From Photorhabdus caribbeanensis (GTDB lineage: Bacteria > Pseudomonadota > Gammaproteobacteria > Enterobacterales > Enterobacteriaceae), in contig NZ_RCWB01000037.1 of the NCBI RefSeq assembly GCF_018448885.1, positions 1 to 45,564 on the forward strand: a stretch of DNA of 45,564 bases, written 5' to 3'. The first letter of the stretch is position 1. The number at the start of each line of letters is the position of its first letter. Position numbers and translations under genes: made by a program. The notes under the pieces were generated by a model. It saw only the letters and a program-made list of their open reading frames with translations. It was not told the origin of the DNA and searched no databases. Shown here piece by piece: positions 9,688-20,200 of this stretch.

Positions 9688-9866
9688 ACGATTTTAAGTT
9701 TTTAGCTTATAATTGGTGACGATGTACTAAAAATTGGGTACGCGGGTAGAGAATTTTTCCGCAAACTAAACAACCCTGTTACAGGAATCGTAGCGGGGCA
9801 TGTAAAACAACCCCATTCGGCGGGAAGCTAAATGGACGTTAAATTAAAATCTTGAAGATCATTAAC
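9688..9866 (+). promoter_or_regulatory. rpsA leader / translation initiation region
   Basis: The 179-nt gap before rpsA contains stem-forming GC tracts (about 9760-9830), including GGAAT, GGGG and GGCGGGAAG motifs. The start itself has only a weak GAAG upstream. E. coli rpsA is known to lack a strong Shine-Dalgarno and to use a folded leader that S1 itself represses. The layout here agrees with that; no structure was computed. Confidence 0.6.
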
Positions 9867-11540
9867 ATGACAGAATCTTTTGCTCAACTCTTTGAAGAAT
9901 CCCTGCAATCTATTGAAACTCGTCCAGGTGCTATTGTTCGCGGCATCGTTGTTGCTATTGATAAAGACGTTGTATTGGTTGATGCAGGTCTGAAATCAGA
10001 ATCCGCTATCCCTGTAGAACAGTTTAAAAATGTTCAGGGTGAGCTGGAAATCCAGGTTGGTGATGAAATTGATGTTGCGCTAGACGCTGTTGAAGATGGT
10101 TTCGGTGAAACTGTTCTGTCTCGTGAGAAAGCAAAACGCCATGAAGCGTGGCTGATGCTGGAAAAAGCTTACGAAGACGCAGAAACTGTTACCGGCATCA
10201 TCAACGGCAAAGTAAAAGGCGGCTTTACTGTTGAACTGAACGGTATCCGTGCATTCCTGCCTGGTTCTCTGGTTGATGTTCGTCCAGTTCGTGATACAAC
10301 TCACCTGGAAGGTAAAGAGCTTGAGTTTAAAGTCATCAAACTGGATCAGAAACGCAACAATGTCGTAGTTTCTCGTCGTGCTGTTATCGAATCTGAAAAC
10401 AGCGCAGAACGTGATCAACTGCTGGAAAACCTGCAAGAAGGTATGGAAGTTAAAGGTATCGTTAAGAACCTGACTGACTACGGCGCATTTGTTGATTTGG
10501 GCGGCGTTGATGGCTTGCTGCACATTACTGATATGGCTTGGAAACGTGTTAAACATCCAAGTGAAATCGTCAATGTGGGCGATGAAATCGCAGTTAAAGT
10601 ACTGAAATTTGACCGCGAGCGTACCCGTGTATCTCTGGGCCTGAAACAACTGGGCGAAGATCCTTGGGTGGCAATCGCTAAGCGTTATCCAGAAGGCACT
10701 AAACTGACTGGTCGCGTAACTAACCTGACTGATTACGGCTGCTTCGTAGAAATCGAAGAAGGCGTTGAAGGTCTGGTACACGTTTCAGAAATGGACTGGA
10801 CCAACAAAAACATCCACCCATCCAAAGTGGTTAACGTTGGTGACGTTGTGGAAGTTATGGTTCTGGATATCGACGAAGAACGTCGTCGTATCTCCCTGGG
10901 TCTGAAACAGTGTAAAGCTAACCCTTGGCAGCTATTTGCTGAAACTCACAACAAAAATGACCGTGTTGAAGGTAAGATCAAGTCTATTACTGACTTCGGT
11001 ATCTTCATTGGTCTGGATGGCGGCATTGATGGCCTGGTTCACCTGTCTGATATCTCCTGGAACGTTGCTGGAGAAGAAGCAGTTCGTGAATACAAAAAAG
11101 GCGATGAAATCGCGGCTGTTGTTCTGCAAGTAGATGCAGAGCGTGAGCGTATCTCCCTGGGCATTAAACAACTGGCAGAAGATCCATTCAATAACTACCT
11201 GTCTGTGAACAAGAAAGGTGCTATTGTTAATGGTAAAGTTACCGCAGTTGATGCTAAAGGTGCGACAGTAGAACTGGCTGACGGCGTTGAAGGTTACTTG
11301 CGTGCATCAGAAGCTTCTCGTGACCGTGTTGAAGATGCAACACTGGTTCTGAACGTGGGTGATGCAGTTGAAGCTAAATATACTGGTGTTGATCGCAAAA
11401 ACCGCGTTATCAACCTGTCTGTTCGCGCCAAAGACGAAGCTGACGAAAAAGACGCTATCGCTTCTGTGAACAAACAAGAAGACGCAAACTTTGCAAACAA
11501 TGCAATGGCTGAAGCTTTCAAAGCAGCGAAAGGCGAATAA
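9867..11540 (+). CDS. rpsA: 30S ribosomal protein S1
   Basis: The 557-residue protein has the E. coli length and consists of six S1/OB repeats starting at about residues 20, 105, 190, 275, 362 and 449. The central repeats show the recurring [20 protein letters not shown] / [13 protein letters not shown] pattern. S1 binds mRNA leaders and delivers them to the 30S subunit, and it represses its own translation. The ATG at 9867 gives [13 protein letters not shown], the conserved start; an upstream in-frame TTG at 9852 is not needed. Codon use is strongly biased to highly expressed codons. A 10-bp hairpin follows before ihfB. Confidence 0.98.
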   Translation: MTESFAQLFEESLQSIETRPGAIVRGIVVAIDKDVVLVDAGLKSESAIPVEQFKNVQGELEIQVGDEIDVALDAVEDGFGETVLSREKAKRHEAWLMLEKAYEDAETVTGIINGKVKGGFTVELNGIRAFLPGSLVDVRPVRDTTHLEGKELEFKVIKLDQKRNNVVVSRRAVIESENSAERDQLLENLQEGMEVKGIVKNLTDYGAFVDLGGVDGLLHITDMAWKRVKHPSEIVNVGDEIAVKVLKFDRERTRVSLGLKQLGEDPWVAIAKRYPEGTKLTGRVTNLTDYGCFVEIEEGVEGLVHVSEMDWTNKNIHPSKVVNVGDVVEVMVLDIDEERRRISLGLKQCKANPWQLFAETHNKNDRVEGKIKSITDFGIFIGLDGGIDGLVHLSDISWNVAGEEAVREYKKGDEIAAVVLQVDAERERISLGIKQLAEDPFNNYLSVNKKGAIVNGKVTAVDAKGATVELADGVEGYLRASEASRDRVEDATLVLNVGDAVEAKYTGVDRKNRVINLSVRAKDEADEKDAIASVNKQEDANFANNAMAEAFKAAKGE

Positions 11541-11556
11541 TTCAAGTGAATAACGG

Positions 11557-11580
11557 TGGATAACACGTAAGTGTTATCCA
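11557..11580 (+). other. perfect hairpin between rpsA and ihfB
   Basis: TGGATAACAC-GTAA-GTGTTATCCA is a 10-bp perfect stem with a 4-nt loop and no T-run. It may be an mRNA 3'-end stabiliser or processing site for rpsA rather than a terminator. Confidence 0.5.
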
Positions 11581-11605
11581 GGTGCGGTAGTTTAGGGAGG
11601 TACTT

Positions 11606-11890
11606 ATGACCAAGTCTGAATTAATTGAAAGACTTGCTGGCCAGCAATCTCATATTTCGGCCAAAACCGTTGAAGATGCAGTGAAAGAAATACTCGACCA
11701 TATGACAATAACATTGGCAGATGGTGAACGTATAGAGGTGCGCGGATTCGGCAGTTTTTCTCTTCACTACCGTGCTCCGCGCGTAGGCCGTAACCCTAAA
11801 ACCGGTGATAAAGTGGAGCTGGAAGGTAAATACGTTCCCCATTTTAAACCTGGTAAAGAGTTACGTGATCGCGTGAATATCTACGATTAA
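11606..11890 (+). CDS. ihfB: integration host factor beta subunit
   Basis: This 94-residue DNABII protein pairs with IhfA to bend DNA by about 160 degrees. The conserved arm [29 protein letters not shown] (its intercalating Pro at about residue 65) and the dimer helices are intact, and the length equals E. coli IhfB. A TAGGGAGG ribosome site precedes the ATG. It follows rpsA by 65 nt in the conserved order and is closed by the terminator at 11955. Confidence 0.97.
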   Translation: MTKSELIERLAGQQSHISAKTVEDAVKEILDHMTITLADGERIEVRGFGSFSLHYRAPRVGRNPKTGDKVELEGKYVPHFKPGKELRDRVNIYD

Positions 11891-11954
11891 GTTTGAAGAT
11901 AACAAGTTATTGCTTATTCTAAACAGTGTTTCGATGCTGTTTTAGATTCATAAC

Positions 11955-11985
11955 AAAGTGCTGGCCTTTTGGTCAGCACTTTTTT
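11955..11985 (+). terminator. Rho-independent terminator of ihfB
   Basis: AAAGTGCTGGCC-TTTT-GGTCAGCACTTT pairs over 12 bp (one G-U), and the 3' arm runs into six T. It ends the rpsA-ihfB unit. Confidence 0.9.
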
Positions 11986-12341
11986 GATCTAATCAAGGCT
12001 CATATAAAAAGAGCTAACTTTTATACTGAGAAAACCTTCCCCATCATCCTGTCAATTTGGCGTTGTATCCCTTGCCCCTTGTCCTGTGTCCTCAGAAATC
12101 ACTTGCATGCAAAACCAATATCGTCATTGGTTTCAAATTTATTCGTGATATTCGCTTTTGATAAATAAATATTTAATGATTGTTAAAAAATATAAGGTAA
12201 TACCGGCATCAAGCAACTTAATTTCGATAAATTTCGGAATATTCCTATATATTTTTAGGTCAAATTCATTGCATCATTGAACACTTATTAATCCATAAGT
12301 GGTGAAAACATGATGATTTCAGTTAGAACCACTCTTCATGC

Positions 12342-12468
12342 TATACCTTATAGATTTCAAGATGGATCGCGATGGCAAGGGAGCGAATCCCCGGGAGCAT
12401 AGAGAACTATGTTACCGGGGTGAGTGAGTACAGCCAACAAAGAGGCAACTTGAAAGATGACGGGTATA
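12342..12468. repeat. ERIC (IRU) element, full length
   Basis: The element is exactly 127 bp, the standard ERIC length, and is bounded by TATACC and GGTATA. The centre contains GCGAATCCCCGGGAGC and ACCGGGGTGAGTGAG, matching the conserved ERIC core. The outer arms (AGATTTCAAG and CTTGAAAGAT) pair with each other. Such imperfect palindromes are non-autonomous and common in Photorhabdus, Xenorhabdus, Yersinia and other enterobacteria. It ends 23 nt before the ATG of the PAAR gene and so would lie in its 5' leader. Confidence 0.9.
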
Positions 12469-12491
12469 TAAATCAATGGAGAAGTGAATAG

Positions 12492-14035
12492 ATGGCAATA
12501 GGGTATTTCCTGCTGGTTGGTGATAAAACAACTTGTGGCGTAAGTTGGCTGGCACATTGGATAGTGTTAGCACTTGTCCCTGTCGGGCCAGATTTATTAA
12601 TTCTGTGATGGACAGTTACGAGAAACAGGATCAGCCTCGTCAACAAGCGCCTGCTCATATGGCAGCGCAAAACTTCTCATCACCGGTGAAGGAAGTGGGG
12701 AATATCCAATCCTCACCACCGCCTGTAACACAGGCACCTCCTCCACCGAGCCCGGTATTTGCCAAATCCCGCCAGCGAGGTAAAGGTTGTACCGATGCCG
12801 GTACGGAGACTGAACTGGTAGATAACTTTGGCAGGATGGCGATATATCAGGTTCCGTTATCTCCTGCTTCGGTAACAGTATCAAAACCTGAACAGCCCCC
12901 GCAGAGTAACAAACATCCACCCAAACCGGATAAACCGCAAGATAAAAAATTACCCTGGTATAAACGGTGGTTTAGCGGCAGCAAAGATAAGGCCGAAGCC
13001 GCTGCCATCGCTGTGGCTGCAACTACCCGCAGCGCTGTAGCGGATAGTGAAACATTGGTGATGCGTTACATTGGTGGTGGCATTACCAGCGCCGGGCGTT
13101 GGCTGGCGGTACCAAATCCGTTGACAGTTGGATTAATGGGGCTGTTTTATTCGTCCGGATTAAATGAAGGCGAGGAAGATTATTTAAACCAGCATCATCT
13201 TAGTGAGATTGCAGAACAGTTTGGTAAAGCGTCGACTCGTGTTCGTTTTCGCTGGATCAGAGACGAAAAAAGCGGCAGGATGACGGTTCAAGGCTATCAC
13301 GTCAGCCGGGAAAGTGGTCTGGATAAAGTGCCGGTTCGTATGATGAAACTGAATCCTGCCACCGGTAATTATGAGTTCTGGGAGCCGGGAGAAAATCGGC
13401 CAACGATTCTATGGACACCAAACGAACAGGAATTCAAGATTCCATCCCATACCGGGAATGAGGAACAGCCGTTTATTCCATCGCAGATAACGGTATTACC
13501 GATTCCAGATAAAGTGGGTAGTGATATTGAATCGTTGCCTATACCGGAAGAGAAGGATTTTCGCGATTATATTCTGGTATTTCCAGCCAATTTAGGTATT
13601 AAACCGATCTATGTGATGTTTAATACCCCTCGAAATCAACCGGGAGTGGTGACTGGTCGAGGGCAAAAAGTTGAGGGTAATTGATTAAGTCTTGCAGGAC
13701 AAGATATGGGAGCACCGATTCCCAGTCAGATAGCGGATAAGTTGCGAGGGAAGACATTTAATAACTTTGATGATTTCAGAAGGGCGTTTTGGAAAGAGGT
13801 TGGTAATGATCCTCAATTGGCAAAGGATTTTTCTGATGTAAATAAAAAAAGAATTAGAGAGTTTGGGTATGCGCCATTTTCCATTCCAACTGAACAAATA
13901 GGTGGAAAGAAAAAATTCGATATCCACCATGTAAAACCAATTAAAGATGGTGGAGCTGTCTATGATATAGATAATTTACGAGTGGTAACACCGAAAAAAC
14001 ATATTGAACTCCATTCTAACAGAGAGGGCATGTAA
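12492..14035 (+). pseudogene. PAAR / S-type pyocin / HNH-DNase T6SS effector, decayed
   Basis: The original protein can be read across two lesions. It begins at ATG 12492 after a GGAGAAGTG ribosome site with MAIGYFLLVGDKTTCG, the typical start of enterobacterial PAAR proteins that cap VgrG spikes. After residue 16 the frame breaks. The PAAR end, RKLAGTLDSVSTCPCRARF, resumes in another frame from about 12536, so about 40 residues are missing. That frame runs through a Pro-rich linker and an S-type pyocin domain to TGA at 13682-13684. The next codons, still in the same frame, encode a colicin E9/pyocin S-type DNase with the HNH motif IHHVKPIKDGGAVYDIDNL...KKHIELH. The TGA replaces the Trp of the conserved GNWL/DKWL motif. 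Immunity follows at 14037. Confidence 0.85.
13706..14035 (+). CDS. possible free-standing HNH DNase domain
   Basis: Downstream of the in-frame TGA, an ATG with an AGGA ribosome site six bases upstream opens a 109-residue frame. It holds the core of the colicin-type DNase from GAPIPSQIADKLRGK to the end, with the catalytic HH pair (about residues 75-76) and the two metal His of KHIELH. Compared with the 134-residue E9 DNase it lacks about 25 N-terminal residues, including a conserved Arg needed for activity and Trp22. It may therefore be weak or inactive if made. It could be expressed by re-initiation or by TGA readthrough; neither is shown by the sequence. Confidence 0.5.
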   Translation: MGAPIPSQIADKLRGKTFNNFDDFRRAFWKEVGNDPQLAKDFSDVNKKRIREFGYAPFSIPTEQIGGKKKFDIHHVKPIKDGGAVYDIDNLRVVTPKKHIELHSNREGM

Positions 14036-14036
14036 G

Positions 14037-14291
14037 ATGGAATTGAAAAACAAACTGGAAGATTATACTGAAGCTGAATTCTTATCTCTATTGAATAAAA
14101 TATGGGCGGTGGATGTTTCAGAGGAAGAACATGATGATTTAATAGATCATTTTGAAAAACTTGTAGAACATCCAAACGGAAATGGACTAATTTTCTATCC
14201 AGAGAATGGAGTTGAAGATAGTCCTAAAGGCGTGCTTAAAGTAATAAAAGAATGGCGAGCCAAAAACGGTAAATCGGGCTTTAAAGAATAA
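14037..14291 (+). CDS. colicin/pyocin DNase immunity protein (Im-type)
   Basis: This 84-residue acidic protein is of the Im2/7/8/9 family and binds and inhibits an HNH colicin-type nuclease. The start MELKNKLEDYTEAEFLSLL, the acidic helix DVSEEEHDDLIDHFEKLVEHP, and the binding segment IFYPENGVEDSPKGV with the two Tyr/Phe-Tyr contact positions of helix III are recognisable. WRAKNGKSGFKE is the conserved end. The start is one base after the nuclease stop with a GAGAGGG site. The gene has no lesion although its effector has two, so it may still protect against kin that carry an active copy. Confidence 0.92.
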   Translation: MELKNKLEDYTEAEFLSLLNKIWAVDVSEEEHDDLIDHFEKLVEHPNGNGLIFYPENGVEDSPKGVLKVIKEWRAKNGKSGFKE

Positions 14292-16210
<1,919 letters not shown>

Positions 16211-16221
16211 CACAACAACAC

Positions 16222-16253
16222 AACCGCATCTGACCGGATGCGGTTATTCGTTT
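16222..16253 (+). terminator. terminator of the serralysin gene
   Basis: AACCGCATC-TGACCG-GATGCGGTT is a perfect 9-bp stem 12 nt after the stop, followed by ATTCGTTT. The T-run is interrupted, so strength is uncertain. Confidence 0.7.
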
Positions 16254-16290
16254 AGTCACTTTGAGCATCTGAACGTGTAATTTTGCTGCC

Positions 16291-16332
16291 TTCTGTCTTC
16301 CATCTTCTGTCTTCCGTATTCTGTCATCTGTT
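16291..16332 (+). repeat. 14-bp pyrimidine-rich tandem repeat, three units
   Basis: Units begin at 16291, 16305 and 16319, each starting TTCTGTC; the first two share TTCTGTCTTCC. A decayed fourth start (TCCTGTCC) follows. The strand is almost purely C/T with spaced G. Confidence 0.75.
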
Positions 16333-16483
16333 TCCTGTCCATGTGGTTGGAGTTCCTAATCTACCATTTTTCTATTATATAATAAGTCAAATACATTTGA
16401 ATAAGTAATTAATTGTGTGATTTTTTTATTTAAAAACAATCTCAAAATAATTTATTTTTAAATTAAAATTATTTATTGGTGAT

Positions 16484-16640
16484 ATTAAACATAATTAATA
16501 TATACATCAGTCGTATTATTTTATTATGACAAAACAATATATATGGAAGTTAGTTTTAATTTGAAATTGTTTCATGCCGGTGTTAAATATAATTAACGTT
16601 TACATCAGTTGTATAATTTGATTATTATAAAATAATATGT
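16484..16640. repeat. pair of 59-nt direct repeats upstream of gxpS
   Basis: The segments 16484-16542 and 16582-16640 align without gaps at 47 of 59 positions. Both contain TACATCAGT near the middle, and they lie 98 nt apart. They are non-coding and may hold paired binding sites for a regulator of gxpS or be remnants of a local duplication. Confidence 0.7.
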
Positions 16641-17013
16641 AATCAGGCAGGTTGATAATTTTTACGTGTATAAATATACATTAATCAATATAACTAAATG
16701 ATAAATCATGTCTTTTATGGTGCAATCTGTTTCCTGCTGGAATATGGGTAGGTCCATTTTGCAGAGAATTATCAAAATAAATGCGGTGTTAATTGAGGAT
16801 CAGGAGGTTTAATTTGTCTTGCTAACTGTTTAATTTTTTTATGAAATAATTTACATATGATATTAATTCAAAATGGACAAATACAGCAGGGATTTATCAC
16901 TCATGCCAGTAAATATATTCAATGAATCCATTTTTATTTAGTTATGGAATTCAGCGTCAGCCAATAAAAAATTGCACAAAATCAAAGGCGCTTATTAAAA
17001 AATAGGAACAAAA

Positions 17014-17160
17014 ATGGAATATCTTTTGCCGGTTCACTGGGTGAACCGTTTATTCCGTTATCAGGAAAATAATTGTCGCAGAATTGTTAATTATGCGGTT
17101 ATCAACCGGGCCATTACATCCAGCGTCCAAAAGAATGTGCTGTCTGAGGATCTTAATTGA
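17014..17160 (+). CDS. small ORF upstream of gxpS (48 residues)
   Basis: An ATG at 17014 with AGGAACAAAA before it opens 48 codons ending 115 nt before gxpS. The product starts MEYLLPVHWVNRLFRYQENN, is basic in its first half, and has no family I recognise. Its codons 6-12 contain a perfect inverted repeat (17030-17048). It may be a leader peptide, a small protein, or chance; the good ribosome site is the main support. Confidence 0.35.
   Translation: MEYLLPVHWVNRLFRYQENNCRRIVNYAVINRAITSSVQKNVLSEDLN
17030..17048 (+). promoter_or_regulatory. perfect hairpin inside the upstream small ORF
   Basis: CGGTTCAC-TGG-GTGAACCG is an 8-bp perfect stem with a 3-nt loop about 230 nt before gxpS. It could be an operator or an RNA hairpin that responds to translation of the small ORF. 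Confidence 0.45.
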
Positions 17161-17275
17161 TGCCTGGTGTGTGCCCGTTTTTATTTCTTTGAGGAAAGAA
17201 GGGCAAAACATTTGTGATGACTGTTGAGAATGACAGTTTTCAAATAACTAACAGATTCGTTGAGGTAGTAAGTAG

Positions 17276-20200
17276 ATGAAAGATAGCATGGCTAAAAAGG
17301 AAATTATCTTTGACGCTGGATTAGTACAAGTACCGCCAGAAAAGGTTGGTGATGACATATCTGTTCAGAAACTTAATTTGTTGTCAGAGGCTGAACGTAC
17401 ACTGCTATTGGAAACTTGGAACGCCACTGAAACCGTTTATCCTGATCAGTTGGGTATCCATCAGTTGTTTGAACGACAAGTAGAAAAAAACCCGACAGCT
17501 ACGGCGTTAATAGCAGGTGATAAGGTCCTGAGTTATGAGGAATTGAATGCTCGTGCTAACCGACTGACTTATCAACTGATTAAACAAGGGGTTAGCCCAA
17601 ATGACCATGTGGCAATCCTGTTAGAGCGATCTATCGAGTTGGTGGTAGCTCAATTGGCTATCCTCAAGGCGGGGGCGGTTTATGTCCCTATTGATCCGGG
17701 AGCGCCGAACGAGAGAAAAAATTGGCTGATAAACGATTGCTTAGCCAAATTGCTGCTCACCGGTGCAGAAGTGGATATCCCGGCTGATCTGGATGTTCCG
17801 CTAATTCGTCTCTCTGATGAGACAGATGTGAACAAAGAGGAGGGCTTTAATCCTGACTTACCTTGTTCCAGTATCGCGCCAGCGTATATTATGTACACTT
17901 CCGGCTCGACTGGCATCCCCAAAGGGGTGATTGTGCCTCACCGCGCTGTGGTTCGACTGGTTATTAATAATAGCTATGTTGAAATTGAACCTAATGATCG
18001 AGTCGCCTTCGCAGCTAACCCCGCATTCGATGCCAGCACCTTTGAAGTTTGGGCCCCTTTGCTCAATGGTGGGGCACTAGTCGTTATTGACCACACGACT
18101 TTGTTAACGCCACAGGAATTTGTCCAAACATTAGACCGTTATCAAATTAATATCTTATGGTTAAGTGTCGGCCTGTTTAACCGGCTGGCGGCGGAGTTGT
18201 CTCCACTCCTTCCACAGATGAAAAACCTGATTGTCGGCGGCGATGTCCTTGATCCTCATGTAATTGCCCAAATTTTACGCAACAACCCGCCTCAACAGTT
18301 ATTGAATGCCTATGGACCGACCGAAGGCACCACCTTTACCACCACATACCGGATTGATGCTTTGGCCGCAGGAACAACCAACATTCCTATTGGCCGACCA
18401 ATTGCTAACACGCGGGTTTACTTACTGGATGAGCAGGGCCAGCCGGTGCCATTGGGAAGGGTGGGCGAGATTTATGTTGGAGGCGACGGGGTGGCCTGCG
18501 GTTATCTCAATCGCCCTGAATTGACTGCCGAACGCTTTGTGCTTGATCCATTTAATGATGTACCGGATGCGCGGATGTACCGGACCGGAGATTTAGCTCG
18601 CTACCTGCCGGATGGTAATCTCGAATTCCTTGGCCGCAACGATCAGCAAGTGAAAATTCGGGGCTTTCGGATTGAACCGGGGGAGATTGAAGCTTGCTTG
18701 GCGGAGTATCCAACAGTACGAGAAGCGGTGGTATTGGCATCAGGCGAAGGGCAGAACAAGCAGTTAGTTGCTTATGTGTTGGCGGAATCGGATAACGAAT
18801 TGCCGACTCACTTGCGTGAACATCTAAGTGCGCGGTTGCCTGATTATATGGTGCCGGTGGCCTTTGTGCGTCTGGATGAATTCCCGCTAACTCCCAATGG
18901 CAAATTGGATCGCCGGGCGTTGCCGACACCGGGGGAAGACGCTTTTGCCCGTCAGATTTACGCCGCGCCGCAAGGAGAACGGGAAATTGCATTGGCTACT
19001 ATCTGGCGCGAGTTATTGGGTATTGAGCAGATAAGTCGGCATGACAGCTTCTTTGCACTGGGCGGTCATTCACTACTCGGCGTACGCATGATTGAACAGC
19101 TACGCCATTTAGGACTGACGTTATCTGCCCGCGACCTGTTTCAATCGCCAATACTGGCGGAGTTGGCCCAAACATTGGGGCAGCATCAGATTATGGCAGT
19201 GCCGCCGAATGTCATTACCCCGGCGACCACTGAATTGACGCCAGCGATGTTGCCGCTAATCGATTTAACTCAGCCAGATATTGATCGCATCGTCGAGCAG
19301 GTACCGGGTGGAGTGGTCAATATTCAGGATATTTATGCGCTATCGCCGTTGCAGGACGGTATCTTATTCCACCATCTGCTGGCGAAAGAGGGTGATCCTT
19401 ACTTGCTGGCCTACCCAATGATCTTTGCTGACCGTGGCTTGTTAGACCGCTATTTATTTGCGGTACAACAGGTGGTTGACCGCCATGATATTTTGCGTAC
19501 CGCTTTTATCTGGCAAGGATTATCCATCCCGGCGCAGGTGGTTTGGCGTCAGGCCCCGTTGTCAGTGACTGAACTGACGTTAAACCCGGCTGACGGGCCG
19601 GTCAGTGACCAACTGGCGCGACGTTTTGATCCGCGGCAACACCGTTTCGACCTCAGTCAGGCGCCGTTGTTACGCTTTGTGGTAGCACAGGAGACGGATG
19701 GTCGCTGGTACGTACTGCAATTACAACATCACCTGATTGGCGACCATACTACGCTGGAAGTCATGAACCGCGAAGTTCGGGCCTATCTTGACGGACAGGG
19801 CAATAACCTAACGGCGCCGGTACCGTTCCGCAATCTGGTGGCTCAAGCTCGGCAAGGGGTTGACCAGACAGAACATCACCGATTTTTTACCGACATGTTG
19901 GCAGAAGTGGATGAACCGACGTTACCGTTTGGGCTGACTGAGGTACATCGTGATGGTTCTCAGGTCGTACAGGCGCACCGGATGCTGTCTCCCACGCTGA
20001 ATGATCGTCTGCGTGCGCAGGCAAGACGTCTGGGCGTCAGTCTGGCAACCCTGTGTCATCTGGCTTGGGCACAGGTGTTATCGCGGACCAGCGGACAAGA
20101 GAAAGTGGTGTTCGGCACCGTGCTGTTTGGACGCATGGCGGCGGGGGAAGGGGCTGACAATGGCATGGGGCTGTTTATCAATACCTTACCACTACGGTTG

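Larger units (their letters stand above)
11891..12491. other. intergenic stretch after ihfB
   Basis: This 601-nt stretch holds the ihfB terminator and the ERIC element. Between them (11986-12341) I see AT-rich sequence with no convincing coding frame, RNA gene or repeat. In many enterobacteria other core genes follow ihfB here, so this may be the left border of the accessory block. Confidence 0.5.
16211..17275. other. AT-rich region upstream of gxpS
   Basis: This 1065-nt gap holds the serralysin terminator (16222), a 14-bp tandem repeat (16291), a pair of 59-nt direct repeats (16484 and 16582) and a 48-codon ORF (17014). The remainder is A/T-rich. It is expected to carry the gxpS promoter and its control sites, which I could not place exactly. 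Confidence 0.6.

Noticed and set aside
9828-9854. Seven-codon ORF (MDVKLKS) in the rpsA leader
   Set aside because: Too short to support, no clear ribosome site, and the region is explained by the structured rpsA leader.
10080-10781. 233-residue frame antisense to rpsA
   Set aside because: A shadow of strongly biased rpsA codons; Phe/Asn/Gln-rich composition and no recognisable domain.
16484-16640. CRISPR-like array suggested by spaced repeats upstream of gxpS
   Set aside because: Only two diverged 59-nt copies, no regular spacers and no cas genes.
17276-17400. A starter condensation domain at the N-terminus of GxpS
   Set aside because: Only a short C-domain-end-like linker precedes A1; no HHxxxDG motif is present.
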